A DNA stretch of 64,000 bases from Klebsiella michiganensis. Its GTDB lineage: Bacteria; Pseudomonadota; Gammaproteobacteria; Enterobacterales; Enterobacteriaceae. Where the stretch lies: assembly GCA_000963575.1 (NCBI GenBank), contig CP011077.1:3472001-3536000 (forward strand), written 5' to 3'. Both the position numbers and the translations under genes were made by a program. Numbering within the stretch: the first letter of the stretch is position 1; the number at the start of each line of letters is the position of its first letter. Below, in pieces: positions 8,509 to 16,073 of this stretch. A model generated the notes under the pieces. It did not search any database. It had not been told where the DNA came from and worked only from the letters and a program-made list of their open reading frames with translations.

Positions 8509-9110
8509 CGGGGGGATCGCCTGTCGGCGAATACCCTCGATTATGCCAAGCCCGGCTAAGACTCCGTTCACTTCCAGCCCTGTATCATATGTCACCACCG
8601 AACCGGTGAACGTCTCAGGGGAGCCACCGTCGCTCCCCTAAGAACCCGGACTCCCGGCCAAATAAATCGACCGCTGAAGCGGCAGACCTCCGTTTTATCT
8701 CCCAGTCCTGGGTCGGCTGAGATGCGTTCCCTACGCTCTCAGCCTCCGGCCGTTCCCGACGTCCGGACCCTGGCCAGTCGGAGAGAAAACGGAGGCGATT
8801 TAAGCCGGAACCATGCCTCGCTTTTAACCCGCAGCCACACGGAACGTTATAGCCGCTTCAAGACTTACAGCCACGCCCTTGTTCCCGGCTCTCATCGCCC
8901 CCGGCTATGACCCAACTCAGGCGGGGTTGAGCTGTCGGGAACAGCGAAAGAGAGCGATCGTCGGGAACGAATCGCGAACGACCCCGAATGTTTGGGTGAT
9001 AGCCGGTGGGTTTACCGCTTCAGCGGCGATGAGCTTGCCGGGCGCCGGGGGTGGTCAGGGGGCATGGCGTAATGCCACCTGACACGTTCACCGTGTCCGA
9101 TGTCAACATA
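8509..9110. other. GC-rich non-coding region dense in inverted repeats; possible structured RNA or relic element
   Basis: No frame here looks like a protein gene, yet base composition stays GC-rich and the DNA is full of hairpins. A 5-bp stem lies at 8517-8530. AGGGGAG/CTCCCCT pairs around 8617-8640. GGCTGAGA/TCTCAGCC encloses a GCG/CGC inner stem near 8712-8742. CCTCCGTTTT-TCTCC near 8687 pairs with its near-complement near 8780. CGTTCCCGAC near 8752 pairs with GTCGGGAACG near 8960. Two copies of the CCGCT-AGCGG palindrome lie near 8671 and 9017. At the right end is a 12-bp stem with one mismatch (9055-9084), directly followed by ACACG-TTCAC-CGTGT. Terminal hairpins with a structured interior recall IS200/IS605-type elements carrying a guide-like RNA, but no transposase or nuclease frame is seen. 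The identity is open. Confidence 0.5.
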
Positions 9111-9382
9111 TGAACTTGTACTTAAGGTGAACGGAACCCCACCCATATCAACATAATTGAACGTATTTGTGACTAAGAGACAGCTCTTAAAGTGAGAGTC
9201 GAATAATTTTTCTGCACTCGTATGCGCGAGCATGATCGAGACAAAAAAAGACCGGCCTCCACGCGATTAACGCAGAAAAACCGGTCAAACAGAGGGCGAA
9301 GAAGAGTTTCGCGAAACACGCGGGGTGAAGTTAGCCTGCACCACGCGTCAAAAAGAACATCTGTGGATGACTACACAATCCC
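9111..9382. other. Non-coding spacer between structured region and hrpN
   Basis: This stretch is more AT-rich than the preceding one and has no credible gene. A small - strand frame (9012-9233) has no ribosome site and crosses the composition break. It contains the hrpN terminator. Confidence 0.5.
9243..9286 (-). terminator. Rho-independent terminator of hrpN
   Basis: On the - strand GACCGG and CCGGTC flank an inner GCG/CGC stem and are followed by seven T. It lies about 100 bp past the hrpN stop. Confidence 0.7.
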
Positions 9383-10330
9383 TTAGGCCAGCGCGGCGCT
9401 TGCCAGGTTCATCAGCGCGCCGTGGTGATGCTTCAAGGCGTCCTTGATGATATTGCCGTTAAACAGCTGCGCATCGGCGTTCATCAGCAGGCTGGAAGAG
9501 CCGTTGCCCGGTGTCGTAGCGGAGCCAGGAATAGAGCCCCCCACCATGGAGGTTTTCAGATCGTTTTTCGCGGACTGGAAGGCTTTCAGCGAATCGCCGC
9601 TCAGCGGTTTGCTGTTTTTCAGCGCGTCTTCCCAGCTGGATGGGCCTTTCCCGATGTGCACCAGGCCCGGCATACCGGCACCCGCGCTCTGCGGCTTGCC
9701 GTAAATTTCCGGGTGCTGATCCATAAATTTACCGATTTCAGCGCGGGTCTCTTTCGAGCCGCCGTCAACTTTACCGCCGCCGCCCAACATGGCGCTCAGG
9801 CCGCTGGTGTCTGACTTCACGTCATCCAGCGCCTGCAGGCCCATTTTGCTGCCCAGCTGGCTGCCCATACTGTTACCCAGTTGGTTGAAGCTGTTTGCGC
9901 TGTTCGCGCTGGTGGTGGAGATCGGCAGCTGAACCAGGCCAATGCCGGTAGAAGGTGACTGCAGGCCGTTGCTCATGCCGCTGTTGAAAGCGTTCATGTT
10001 GCCCGCCCCCGCCAGGCTGTTGAACGGCGTGTTCTGTGAATTCACGCCCATTTGCTGGATAACCTGCTGGAGCATCTGCTGCATATTGCTCATCGCCAGC
10101 GTGTTGCCCATGCTCGCGCCGCCCTGACTCTGCGGAGACATAAAGGTGTTGTTATTGTTTCCGTTCATGCCGCCGGAGAACAGCAGGTTGGTCAGCCTGG
10201 AGGCAATGTCGTTCACCATCTGATCGCCAACGTTTTTCAACAGGTTAGCGGCCATACCTTCTGGGGTTGCGTTCAGCGCCATCTGCGGTAATGCAGTGGC
10301 CAGATTTAGCATATTTCCAATCGTACTCAT
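9383..10330 (-). CDS. hrpN: HrpN harpin
   Basis: This is a 315-residue, glycine- and asparagine-rich, cysteine-free, acidic protein with the harpin features of HrpN. The N-terminus is amphipathic, a Met/Gln-rich helix of the MQQMLQQVIQQM type lies near residue 80, and the C-terminal block has the FMDQHPEIYGKPQ and SWEDAL motifs shared with Erwinia and Pantoea harpins. Harpins are secreted by the Hrp system, act in the plant apoplast and help effector translocation. The protein is shorter than E. amylovora HrpN (about 400), mainly in the Gly-rich middle. The gene has its own hrp box (10405-10432) and terminator, so it is monocistronic. Confidence 0.93.
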   Translation of the reverse strand: MSTIGNMLNLATALPQMALNATPEGMAANLLKNVGDQMVNDIASRLTNLLFSGGMNGNNNNTFMSPQSQGGASMGNTLAMSNMQQMLQQVIQQMGVNSQNTPFNSLAGAGNMNAFNSGMSNGLQSPSTGIGLVQLPISTTSANSANSFNQLGNSMGSQLGSKMGLQALDDVKSDTSGLSAMLGGGGKVDGGSKETRAEIGKFMDQHPEIYGKPQSAGAGMPGLVHIGKGPSSWEDALKNSKPLSGDSLKAFQSAKNDLKTSMVGGSIPGSATTPGNGSSSLLMNADAQLFNGNIIKDALKHHHGALMNLASAALA

Positions 10331-10404
10331 TAGATTACCTCAACATGACTTCGGGGTTGATACAGGCGACCAGCCCTGCTGGGTCGCAGTATTAAGACGC
10401 CTGT

Positions 10405-10432
10405 TAAGTGAAAAGAAACCGGCTTCGGTTCC
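10405..10432 (-). promoter_or_regulatory. hrp box (HrpL promoter) of hrpN
   Basis: On the - strand GGAACC, 15 bases, TCACTTA. This fits the HrpL ECF sigma consensus GGAACC-N15/16-CCACNNA with one mismatch. It lies 75 bp upstream of the hrpN start. Confidence 0.82.
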
Positions 10433-10507
10433 ACAAAACTGCCTGACATCAGGAAAAAAATGCTTTTTTCAAAAGCAGGCGTGAAACAGCCACGCCCGCG
10501 AGCGCAC

Positions 10508-10693
10508 TCAACGCACCGGCATCTGCGTGTAATCCTGCACACCGTTACGCATATCGTTCGGCCACCAGATGGTCAGGTGGTGGCTGTCCGACAGCGGGCG
10601 GCACGCCACGCTGTCACAGCCGTTATCATTGCGGGTAGCGCAGCCGCTGAGGACAAACGCCAGCGCCAGCAGTAATAAAATCGAAGGTTTCAT
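10508..10693 (-). CDS. hrpT: HrpT small lipoprotein (secretin pilotin)
   Basis: This is a 61-residue lipoprotein. The signal peptide ends in the lipobox LSGC (Cys at residue 18). The mature part is short, with a conserved-looking CDSVACRP and HLTIWWPNDMR. In Hrp clusters HrpT is the outer-membrane lipoprotein next to hrcC that helps the secretin insert. It follows hrcC by 9 bp on the same strand, which supports the call. In relatives hrpV would come next. Here 177 bp separate hrpT from the hrpN start, and that gap holds the hrpN promoter but no frame. Confidence 0.85.
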   Translation of the reverse strand: MKPSILLLLALAFVLSGCATRNDNGCDSVACRPLSDSHHLTIWWPNDMRNGVQDYTQMPVR

Positions 10694-10702
10694 CGTGACT
10701 CC

Positions 10703-12805
10703 TTAGTGCAGTACTGGGCGCGGCGGCAGGAGATAGCTGCGCGATCTTGATGCGTTCACCGGCAACGACGATGAAGAGGTCAGCAGCGACTGGCGGCTAC
10801 GACGCCCTTCTCCCCGCGTGCGATAGGCGATATACACTTCTGCCGACTGGCCTGGCGCAAGGTTTCCACCCGGCCATGCGGCCACGGCCAGCACGTCATC
10901 ATCGCGGCAGCTGGACTCGTCAAAGCGCTGCGGCTTGCCGCTGATATTGCGGATCAGCCCGACGCTGATTTGTATCGACGCATTGCTGTACCACTGGCTG
11001 TGGGAACTGTCTGATGAAAGCCCCGGCCCCACGTTGCACAGTTGGCCAATGCCCATACCTTCACCGCCCGCCTGGAACCCCGTAGGCACTTTGTCTTCCG
11101 CCAGATCCCGCATAGCGTTTTCGATATCACCTTTCATCGAGCTGTAGCGCTGACGGAGCTGGACCTCATTCATCGCCGCCGAGAGTTGCTGGCGATCCTG
11201 CTCGTCGATGTAGCGCGTCGGGTCCACCTGGTCACCCACCAGGTGCGGGGTGATGATGAACAAGCGCTCGCGCTGCGACGTCTCGTGGCTGGTGTAAGAG
11301 AAGAATTTCCCCAGGTAAGGAATGTCGCCGAGCAGAGGAATGCGGTGGTCGGTGTCACCGGTTTCGCGGGAGTGGAAGCCGCCCATCACCAGCGAGCCGT
11401 TCTGCTGAACCAGCGCCTGAGTGCTGACCGTGGCGCGCTTCGCGCCGGTTGCCACGCCGTCATCGTTGACCTGGACTTTGCCGTCTTCCACATCCACCAC
11501 TAACTGCACCGTACTGGTTGGCCCATTGCCAATGGCGCGCGGCACCACCTGCAGGCTGGTTCCGGCGGTCACGGGTTCAATGGTCGCCACGCGTTCACCG
11601 GTCGCGGTAATAAAAGCGGTATCGCTCATGTCGATCACTGCGGGCTGGTTTTCCAGCGTCAGAATCGACGGGTTGGCAACGATGGAGGCGTTGCCCTCGC
11701 CTTCCATCGCCTGGATCTGGGCAAAGAAGCGGCTGTAGTCGGTCACGAATAGCGTGCCCGCCCCCTGCAGCATGGAAGAGCCCGCGGTGATATTGCCGAA
11801 TGTGCCGCTGAGGTTGCTGGAGAACTTTGAAAACGCGTGGCGGTCGACATCAATAATCATGGCGTCGATTTCCACCAGCTTTTGCGGCACGTCAATCTGA
11901 GAGATCAGCGCCTGATACTGCTCGCGGCGTTTAGGATCGTCCCGGACCAGCAGGGCGTTGTTGCGCACATCGGCCGAGACCAGCGGGTTCATTTCCCCTT
12001 CGTCATCGCCGCCTGCGCCACGCATACGGCTGTCCTGGCCCTGAATCAGCCCGGAGAGAATGTTGTCCGATTGTTCCTGGAATGATTTGTTCAGGGCTTC
12101 ACGCGAGCTGCCTTCTCCGCCGGGGACAATCCCTTGCGAAGAGCGGGTGCTCTTCTTGCCCAGTAATTCGTTGAGGATGGTTGCCACCCCGGGCACCAGC
12201 AGCGTTTTCTCACGGTATTTAATTTCGCGGTCGGCTACCGAGGCGTACTTCAGCGGGAACGCCATCATCTCTTTGTTCTGCTTTTTGTCTTTATCTTTGG
12301 CGCTAAAATCCGCCACCAGCGCGACGTACTCCGGCGGCCCGGTGACAATCACCACGCCGTCGTCCGGCAGCTCGCCGTAGCCGAATTTATCTTCCAGCAG
12401 CCCGACATCACGCAGCGCCTGCTTGAGATCCGGCGCGGCATCGGCCGAAACGCTGATGCGCTTCGAGGTTTCTGCCGACTGCGGGCTGACGAACAGCGAG
12501 CCGTTATAGACAAACCACTGGAAGCGGTACTGCAGCGCCAGGCGGTCGAGGAAGGCCACGCCGCTGTCGGAACGCAGGCGTCCGTCCACCACGCTGTCGG
12601 GCACATCTCCTAAACGCAGGTTCACGCCGTGGCTGCTGGCGAAATCCTGCAAGACGGTGCGCAGCGGCGTGCCCTGGGCAGAATAGGCATAGGCGCCATT
12701 TTGCCAGTCGGCAGGCGTTTGGGCGCTCACGGCTGCGCTGTAGCAGCCGGCGGTTGCGGCCAGGACGAACATGGCTGAGCGTAGTAAACGAACGTGCTGA
12801 TTCAA
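10703..12805 (-). CDS. hrcC: HrcC (SctC) outer-membrane secretin
   Basis: This 700-residue protein has a signal peptide (cleavage after about residue 28, SAVSA), periplasmic N-domains in the first half and a C-terminal secretin domain with the VPLLGDIPYLGKFF-type motif near residue 490. Fifteen copies form the outer-membrane channel through which the pilus passes. The start is TTG at 12805: AGGAG lies nine bases upstream, and this start alone gives a proper positively charged signal peptide. An in-frame ATG at codon 12 would remove most of the n-region. hrpT follows directly. The 97 bp between hrcC and hrpF leave no room for hrpG, which lies here in related clusters. Confidence 0.95.
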   Translation of the reverse strand: MNQHVRLLRSAMFVLAATAGCYSAAVSAQTPADWQNGAYAYSAQGTPLRTVLQDFASSHGVNLRLGDVPDSVVDGRLRSDSGVAFLDRLALQYRFQWFVYNGSLFVSPQSAETSKRISVSADAAPDLKQALRDVGLLEDKFGYGELPDDGVVIVTGPPEYVALVADFSAKDKDKKQNKEMMAFPLKYASVADREIKYREKTLLVPGVATILNELLGKKSTRSSQGIVPGGEGSSREALNKSFQEQSDNILSGLIQGQDSRMRGAGGDDEGEMNPLVSADVRNNALLVRDDPKRREQYQALISQIDVPQKLVEIDAMIIDVDRHAFSKFSSNLSGTFGNITAGSSMLQGAGTLFVTDYSRFFAQIQAMEGEGNASIVANPSILTLENQPAVIDMSDTAFITATGERVATIEPVTAGTSLQVVPRAIGNGPTSTVQLVVDVEDGKVQVNDDGVATGAKRATVSTQALVQQNGSLVMGGFHSRETGDTDHRIPLLGDIPYLGKFFSYTSHETSQRERLFIITPHLVGDQVDPTRYIDEQDRQQLSAAMNEVQLRQRYSSMKGDIENAMRDLAEDKVPTGFQAGGEGMGIGQLCNVGPGLSSDSSHSQWYSNASIQISVGLIRNISGKPQRFDESSCRDDDVLAVAAWPGGNLAPGQSAEVYIAYRTRGEGRRSRQSLLTSSSSLPVNASRSRSYLLPPRPVLH

Positions 12806-12902
12806 CGACTCACTCTCCTGTAATCGACGGCCAAATGAGGTAGCCGCCAGGGGGACAAACTGCGTTAAACAACGGCTTACGAATAAGCCGTCGACGGCAT
12901 AA

Positions 12903-13133
12903 CTAGTTGATAGAGTCGATAATCTCCTTGCTCAGGCTATGCTTGAGCGACCCCAGTTGGCTGTCGGTGAAGGTTGCTGCCGCCTCTTTCATCAGGGCGT
13001 TTTTAAATTCCACCATGTCACCCATGCTTGGCGCGGGCTGGCCGAGCGTGCTCTGCGCCAGCTCGGCAACCGAGTGGTGCAGACGGGACAGTTGGCTGTC
13101 GAGATTGCGCTGAATATCAAAGGAATTGCTCAT
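12903..13133 (-). CDS. hrpF: HrpF, small helical T3SS protein
   Basis: This is a 76-residue all-helical protein without cysteine. Length and position (first gene of the hrpC operon, after its own hrp box) match HrpF of Erwinia and Pseudomonas, a small component required for secretion and sometimes compared with needle-type subunits. The start is ATG 13133 with GAGGAG eight bases upstream; a nine-residue longer frame has no ribosome site. HrpG, normally the next gene, is missing, so the call of HrpF rather than another small subunit is by order and size. Confidence 0.75.
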   Translation of the reverse strand: MSNSFDIQRNLDSQLSRLHHSVAELAQSTLGQPAPSMGDMVEFKNALMKEAAATFTDSQLGSLKHSLSKEIIDSIN

Positions 13134-13162
13134 ACGTTTCTCCTCGCGTTGAAATCGCATGA

Positions 13163-13190
13163 TAAGTGGCGGCAGAAAGGCGACGGTTCC
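13163..13190 (-). promoter_or_regulatory. hrp box of the hrpF-hrcC-hrpT operon
   Basis: GGAACC, 15 bases, CCACTTA on the - strand: a perfect consensus match. It lies between the hrpE stop and the hrpF start, about 30 bp upstream of the latter. Confidence 0.9.
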
Positions 13191-13236
13191 CGTCGCGGGA
13201 AAATTAACTTCCAGGCGGGGACGTTTTTGCGACGGT

Positions 13237-13857
13237 TTAGCTGGCGAGGCGCAGCAAATGCTGCTGGAGCGAAGCCCAGCTAATGCTGAATTCGCCCTGG
13301 GCGGTTTGCAGCAGCAGCGTTTCGGCCGCCAGGGCGTCGTCGGCGCAGCGCGTCCAGCCTAACTGAGGGCGTGCGGCCAGCCAGCTTGCCAGCGGGGCTT
13401 CATACTGTGAGGGGTGAAAAAGCGTGACGTCCGTTGCTCGGGCGCTCGAATTCTGGAGCTGAGTCAGCAACGCCGTGAGTTTTTGCTGTTCGCTCAGGCC
13501 GCCAAACAGCTGTTCAAAAACGGCCGTAATGAGCGCCTGCGCCTGGCTGACAATCTCGGCACTTTGCGCCTCCCGCTCGGCCTGCCAGTCGCTAAAAAAG
13601 GGTTCGGCCCGCAGCCAGAAATCACGTTCGACTTCTTCACAGCGGCTGGCGGCCAGGCGTTCGGCGTCGGCCTGCGCCTCGGCGAGCATCTGTTCAGCCC
13701 GTAGGCGGGCTTCCTCCAGCAGGGCTTCACTCTTGAGCATAGCCTGTTCCACCAGGCTCTGCGCCTGCCGCTGGGCCTGCAAAGCGGAGTGAGGCAGCAG
13801 AACGCCTTCAATAACCTGGCTGTCCTCTTCTAAGGCGAGTTTACGGCCAATCCACAT
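13237..13857 (-). CDS. hrpE: HrpE (SctL) ATPase stator
   Basis: This 206-residue FliH/SctL protein has a long Ala/Glu/Gln-rich coiled coil from about residue 30 to 90 (repeated AEADAERLA-type pattern) and a C-terminal globular domain. SctL links the ATPase HrcN to the C-ring and restrains its activity. It starts 3 bp after the hrpD stop and is the last gene of the hrpA operon; the next gene, hrpF, has its own promoter. Confidence 0.88.
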   Translation of the reverse strand: MWIGRKLALEEDSQVIEGVLLPHSALQAQRQAQSLVEQAMLKSEALLEEARLRAEQMLAEAQADAERLAASRCEEVERDFWLRAEPFFSDWQAEREAQSAEIVSQAQALITAVFEQLFGGLSEQQKLTALLTQLQNSSARATDVTLFHPSQYEAPLASWLAARPQLGWTRCADDALAAETLLLQTAQGEFSISWASLQQHLLRLAS

Positions 13858-13860
13858 GCT

Positions 13861-14478
13861 TTATTGCTCCCGTGAAAAATCGTTCAGCGCTGGCGTTCGG
13901 GGCTGTTGAGCCTGCCAGATCGCACCGTCCCACAGCGCCTGCAGGCGATTTAGCGGCGGCACCGTTTCATCCACAAGCATCGCTTCACATCGCGCGATGA
14001 CGGCCTGAGGAAAACTAAACCGCAGCCGCTGCCACGCCGCAGGCGTTATAATCGGACGCAGCAGGCAGAGCACCGCGAGGTTTGGCTCTTCGCTAAAACT
14101 AAGACTTGCGGGCAACCAGACGCCGGGGCGTAAACCTCGGGTCAGACGTTCGCACCACACCCGCTGAGGTTCAGTGAGCTGCCCTGCCCCGCTCCCTCGC
14201 TGGCAAACTTCGGCCACCAGCGCAAAAAGCGTTTCACGCTGGGCTAAGTCAAGCGTAACCAGGGCCAACAGGCGCGTGTCAGGCGTTTCCGGCAGGCATT
14301 CCTCCAGCACCAGCATGGCCGGTAGGGCCTGCGGCGACTTGAGCATCAGGCTCTGACGCCTCGCCTCGTCGAGGCTGAACCAGGGCAACCCGAACCAACT
14401 GGCATCCGCCTGCCGCCAGAATCCCTCCAGCCACCAGCGGAGCCAGTTCGCCGTCAGCGCACGATCCCAGGTAACCAC
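13861..14478 (-). CDS. hrpD: HrpD (SctK) sorting platform adaptor
   Basis: This 205-residue Trp- and Leu-rich soluble protein lies between hrcJ and hrpE, the place of hrpD/sctK in all group I Hrp clusters. SctK joins HrcQ to the cytoplasmic domain of HrpQ. No catalytic motif is expected or seen. GTG at 14478, 5 bp after the hrcJ stop, is taken as start; no better ATG exists in the first 30 codons. The identification rests mainly on position and size. Confidence 0.78.
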   Translation of the reverse strand: MVTWDRALTANWLRWWLEGFWRQADASWFGLPWFSLDEARRQSLMLKSPQALPAMLVLEECLPETPDTRLLALVTLDLAQRETLFALVAEVCQRGSGAGQLTEPQRVWCERLTRGLRPGVWLPASLSFSEEPNLAVLCLLRPIITPAAWQRLRFSFPQAVIARCEAMLVDETVPPLNRLQALWDGAIWQAQQPRTPALNDFSREQ

Positions 14479-14483
14479 CGGCG

Positions 14484-15284
14484 TTACCGACGCTCTGGGG
14501 GCACGACGGCCAGTTCAGTCGAGCCTGAATTTTTGCCGCGCTTCATCGCCTTTAATTTCGGTAAAAGGGTGAAAATACCGCCGAGCAGCAGTAACAGACC
14601 CATCAGCGAGAAGAACAGGGTTCTGACCGTGGCATACTGCGACAGCGTCAGCTGGAAAGGCCCTAAGGTCACCAGTTCCACGCGGTCGTGATAGGCCGCA
14701 GCGGGGACAAATACCACGGACAGCGCACCGTCATTTTTCCCCGAAAGCCCGGGAATACTCGCGGCTACCAGCCGGCGAATTCTCGGCTCAATGCTGTCGG
14801 GATCCATCTCCGGGGTGTATTTAATAAACACCGACGCCGAGGCGGGCTGCACCGGCTCACCGGGCGCCACGCGTTCAGGCAGGACAACGTTCACTCGAGC
14901 CACCACCACGCCATCAATTTGTGAAAGCGTAGATTCCAGCTCCTGAGAAAGCGCATAAATATAGCGAGCGCGCTCTTCGAGCGGGCTGGAAATAATGCCG
15001 TTTTTCTGGAATACCTCGCCCAGGTTAGTTCGCGCTTTATGCGGTAAACCATTGGCGTTAAGAATGCGGACGGAGCGTTCAATATTGTCCTGAGCCACCA
15101 GCACGGTCACGCCGGTTTTATCAATTTGCTTGTCGGCTTCAATTTTGTATTTCGACAGTTCAGAAATGATGTCATTGGCATCATTTTCCGTCAGGCCAGT
15201 GTTCAGAATGACCTGTGAGTCGCAGCCTGCCAGCAGCAGGACCAGCAGCCAGGGCTGCAGGATTTTTCGCCAGCGTCGTTGCAT
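14484..15284 (-). CDS. hrcJ: HrcJ (SctJ) inner-membrane ring lipoprotein
   Basis: This 266-residue lipoprotein has a lipobox LLAGC at about residues 17-21. It contains the conserved ring-building motif domains (LNTGLTENDANDIISEL and the VARVNVVLPER stretch) and a C-terminal transmembrane helix (about 210-240). YscJ/SctJ proteins form the 24-mer inner ring of the basal body. Between the hrpB stop (15291) and the hrcJ start lie 6 bp. Confidence 0.96.
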   Translation of the reverse strand: MQRRWRKILQPWLLVLLLAGCDSQVILNTGLTENDANDIISELSKYKIEADKQIDKTGVTVLVAQDNIERSVRILNANGLPHKARTNLGEVFQKNGIISSPLEERARYIYALSQELESTLSQIDGVVVARVNVVLPERVAPGEPVQPASASVFIKYTPEMDPDSIEPRIRRLVAASIPGLSGKNDGALSVVFVPAAAYHDRVELVTLGPFQLTLSQYATVRTLFFSLMGLLLLLGGIFTLLPKLKAMKRGKNSGSTELAVVPPERR

Positions 15285-15290
15285 GATGGA

Positions 15291-15704
15291 TTACTGCAGA
15301 TTGGTCAGTTTATCGAGCCCCGAAATGCTCTTCGAGACTATCTTGGCGTTCATCATGCTCTCCAGGTAATAGTTAGAGAGCTGGTCATCCACCTGGTTAA
15401 GCACCAGTGGATCGGTGGAACGCGCGGCTTTACGCAGCACGTTATTCATCTGTTTCTGGTCGCCTTCCATTTGTTTGAACATGCCGGAGGCTTTTTCAAA
15501 CATCGCGGCAGGTTTCCCCCCCACGCCACCCATAGCCGAGGCCGCTTCCGGCTGTTGCAACGCGGCTGAAAAGAAAGCGGCATCGCTTTGGGTCGCGACG
15601 TTGTTACCGAACGGGATGGAAGACTGAGCGGCCGGGCCGGATGCAACGCCCAAAGAGTCGGGTTCTGGCAAAGGCATACCTGTCGCAGGATTAAGAATGT
15701 GCAT
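15291..15704 (-). CDS. hrpB: HrpB (SctI) inner rod protein
   Basis: This is a 137-residue protein with a disordered N-terminus and a C-terminal helical region (about residues 85-135, with the LVLNQVDDQLSNYYLESMMNAK-type rod helix). Its position between hrpA and hrcJ is that of the inner rod subunit, which anchors the pilus in the basal body. A longer frame is open to 15770. The start at 15704 leaves a normal 65-bp gap to hrpA and begins with the sequence typical of the family, so it is preferred. The ribosome site there is only moderate. Confidence 0.8.
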   Translation of the reverse strand: MHILNPATGMPLPEPDSLGVASGPAAQSSIPFGNNVATQSDAAFFSAALQQPEAASAMGGVGGKPAAMFEKASGMFKQMEGDQKQMNNVLRKAARSTDPLVLNQVDDQLSNYYLESMMNAKIVSKSISGLDKLTNLQ

Positions 15705-15769
15705 ATGAGAGTTTCCGCCAGCAAAAGAAAAGATCAGGGATCCACGCCGGGGCGAATCCCTGATTAGCA

Positions 15770-15979
15770 TTAGAAGGAAATTTTGTTCTGTGCCAGAGAA
15801 CTGATCATAGTGGTGGCGGAGTTCTGGTAGCCGGACACGTAGGCGTTCTTACGGTCACGTTCAGCTTTGTCCAGAGAATCCTGCATTGATTTGTTTTCGA
15901 TAGAGTCCATCTGAGACTGGAAGCTATCTGCCAGGCTGCTGCTTGCGCCTGCGTTGTTACCGGTGTTTACTGATGGCAT
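15770..15979 (-). CDS. hrpA: HrpA Hrp pilus subunit
   Basis: This is a 69-residue cysteine-free, Ser/Asn-rich protein with a C-terminal amphipathic helix, the hallmark of Hrp pilins. It polymerises into the long pilus that crosses the plant cell wall. AGGAG lies 8 bases before the ATG. It is first in the operon hrpA-hrpB-hrcJ-hrpD-hrpE, directly after an hrp box. Confidence 0.9.
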   Translation of the reverse strand: MPSVNTGNNAGASSSLADSFQSQMDSIENKSMQDSLDKAERDRKNAYVSGYQNSATTMISSLAQNKISF

Positions 15980-16029
15980 GATGTTTACTCCTCGTTAATT
16001 AAACAGCAAATGTTGTGTCATTCACGGAT

Positions 16030-16057
16030 TAAGTGGCGCGGCGTAAGCGGCAGTTCC
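16030..16057 (-). promoter_or_regulatory. hrp box of the hrpA operon
   Basis: GGAACT, 15 bases, CCACTTA on the - strand, about 50 bp upstream of the hrpA start. There is one mismatch to the HrpL consensus. Confidence 0.88.
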
Positions 16058-16073
16058 AAAAAAACTTAAAAAA

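Noticed and set aside
8722..9082. Two overlapping + strand frames of 62 and 67 codons in the structured region
   Set aside because: No ribosome sites, no family likeness, composition follows the hairpins rather than codons.
9131..9165. GGAACC as a further hrp box
   Set aside because: No CCACNNA at 15 or 16 bp and no gene downstream on that strand.
9012..9233. 73-codon - strand frame
   Set aside because: Crosses the composition break, lacks a ribosome site and overlaps the right-end hairpins.
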